Under the pieces are notes generated by a model. It did not search any database and had not been told where the DNA came from. It saw only the letters and a list, made by a program, of their open reading frames with translations. This document shows, piece after piece, positions 63,108-64,000 of a stretch of 64,000 nucleotides of DNA. The DNA is from Sorghum bicolor (taxonomy: Eukaryota; Streptophyta; Magnoliopsida; Poales; Poaceae), in contig NC_012877.2 in assembly GCF_000003195.3 (NCBI RefSeq), positions 12,317,106-12,381,105 of the forward strand. Direction: 5' to 3'. The translations under genes were made by a program, and so were the position numbers. Numbering within the stretch: position 1 is the first letter of the stretch; every line of letters starts with the position of its first letter.

Positions 63108-63654
63108 GTTAATCTCAGCAGTAACCCAACTTATGTGATCGAAGGTCCCGTGAATTAGAACCTAGGAAGAACAAGTTGTTGGTTAATGGGAGAGTGCAAC
63201 CGTTTTCATTTGACCCACTCTGTTGGAGATGCAGTACTCTCATTTCTATAAGGCAAGTTGACTTTGTCTTAATATGTTCTGAGGCTTTATAGCAAGATAC
63301 TGTCCTACAGAGTATTCTTGTAAGAACACACCTATGTGAGCCCAACTGTTAGTCGCAGTTTATAAGAATTGGGTATTCTTTAATAGGCTCATGAAGTGAG
63401 TTAGGAGCATGACTTATACGCTTCACTCACGGGGTTGGCTATGGCAGCCTAGTACGAGTCAAGACTTCGAGTGAAGTCTATTCGCACTAAATTGCCAATT
63501 CAAGGCCTAGTCCATTGTGCAGTTGCAGATGGGCCTATCTTGTTGTTCTAGGTGGATGTTCAACCTTAACCGGTCTCCACTGAATAGCTGGTATATTAAC
63601 AATACTGTAGTACAGGGAGTATGACTCGCGTGCTCTTGGGATGTGGTGGAGGAT
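63108..63654 (+). other. copia 3' untranslated region and purine tract
   Basis: No coding after the RNase H stop. GATGTGGTGGAGGAT (63640-63654) is the likely polypurine tract immediately before the LTR. Confidence 0.6.
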
Positions 63655-64000
63655 TGTTAGATGTTTTGGGCCATGGGCCAAACAATTCCAAATAAATCCC
63701 AAAGACCCACTCACACATGCATGTATATATGGAAAGGTGGAGGACTTTAGTCCCACCTTACTACTTCAAGTGGAGAAAGGCCAACTTAATAGTTGAGCTA
63801 TCTCCATCTTGTTAAAGCTATTGGGGAGAGAAAAAGGAAGAACCACACGCGCGCGTGCTCGCTCGCCACGCCTCGCGGGGCGGGGCGGGGCGGGGCCAAT
63901 GGGCGCGCATACGCGTGAATGGTCCGGCGATTTCCCGCTTCGACCCTTGCGGGTGCGCAGCTTTCTTTTGCTAACTTTTGCATGCATGGAGGAGATTGCG
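63655..64000 (+). repeat. start of copia 3' LTR, runs off the window
   Basis: Begins TGTTAGATG after the purine tract. TATATATGG at 63724-63732 is a plausible TATA box. GC-rich sequence with a (GGGGC)n run lies at 63877-63895. The end is beyond 64000. Confidence 0.7.

Overview
The window is nuclear DNA from a grass, most likely sorghum or a close Andropogoneae relative. The evidence is dense nested LTR retrotransposons, many Tourist/Harbinger, hAT and Stowaway MITEs, plant LINEs with RNase H tails, a decayed nuclear copy of plastid rpoC2, and a plant-type five-exon NADPH-dependent alkenal/double-bond reductase gene. The species call is inference. There are no bacterial operons, CRISPR arrays, rRNA genes or tRNA genes. 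The only tRNA-like matches are retrotransposon primer-binding sites.

Layout. 1-4462 is gene-poor, with MITEs and the rpoC2 fragment (3362-3665). 4473-39824 is one plant L1-type LINE of about 5.2 kb, flanked by a 10-bp target duplication and blown apart by two insertions. The first is a Ty3/gypsy chromovirus (5515-29650, minus strand, TSD ACTAG, LTRs about 3.9 kb) with gag, pol and an extra 416-codon ORF upstream of gag. One of its LTRs holds a Ty1/copia-like gag-only element (7140-17088, plus strand, TSD ACGTG). The second is a solo LTR (31598-37640, TSD GCCAT). It contains another, larger solo LTR (32021-36926, TSD ACGTT), which itself contains two small DNA transposons.

39835-45300 holds a Stowaway MITE, a 1-kb hAT element, a 5'-truncated LINE tail, a 0.75-kb Harbinger element and an inverted pair of Tourist MITEs. 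The pair lies just upstream of the only recognisable host gene, a double-bond reductase (45455-49451, five exons). Its exon 1 carries an apparent 1-bp deletion. Its introns hold MITEs and CACTA-like sequence, and a hAT MITE sits 37 bp past the stop codon.

50178-50790 is a second LINE tail. 51317-57110 is a non-autonomous LTR retrotransposon (minus strand, TSD TGATC, LTRs about 1.2 kb) with one long reading frame broken by a single stop. 57116-60843 holds hAT-like and unassigned sequence. At 60844 begins exon 1 of a second double-bond reductase. It is cut off by a decayed Ty1/copia pol fragment, itself hit by a 195-bp hAT MITE, whose 3' LTR starts at 63655 and runs off the window.

Ages. By-eye LTR comparison gives about 0.2% divergence for the inner copia-like element, about 0.7% for the chromovirus around it, and about 1.5% for the 51-57 kb element. 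This order fits the nesting. The host reductase is the only plausible protein-coding gene; nearly everything else is transposon-derived.
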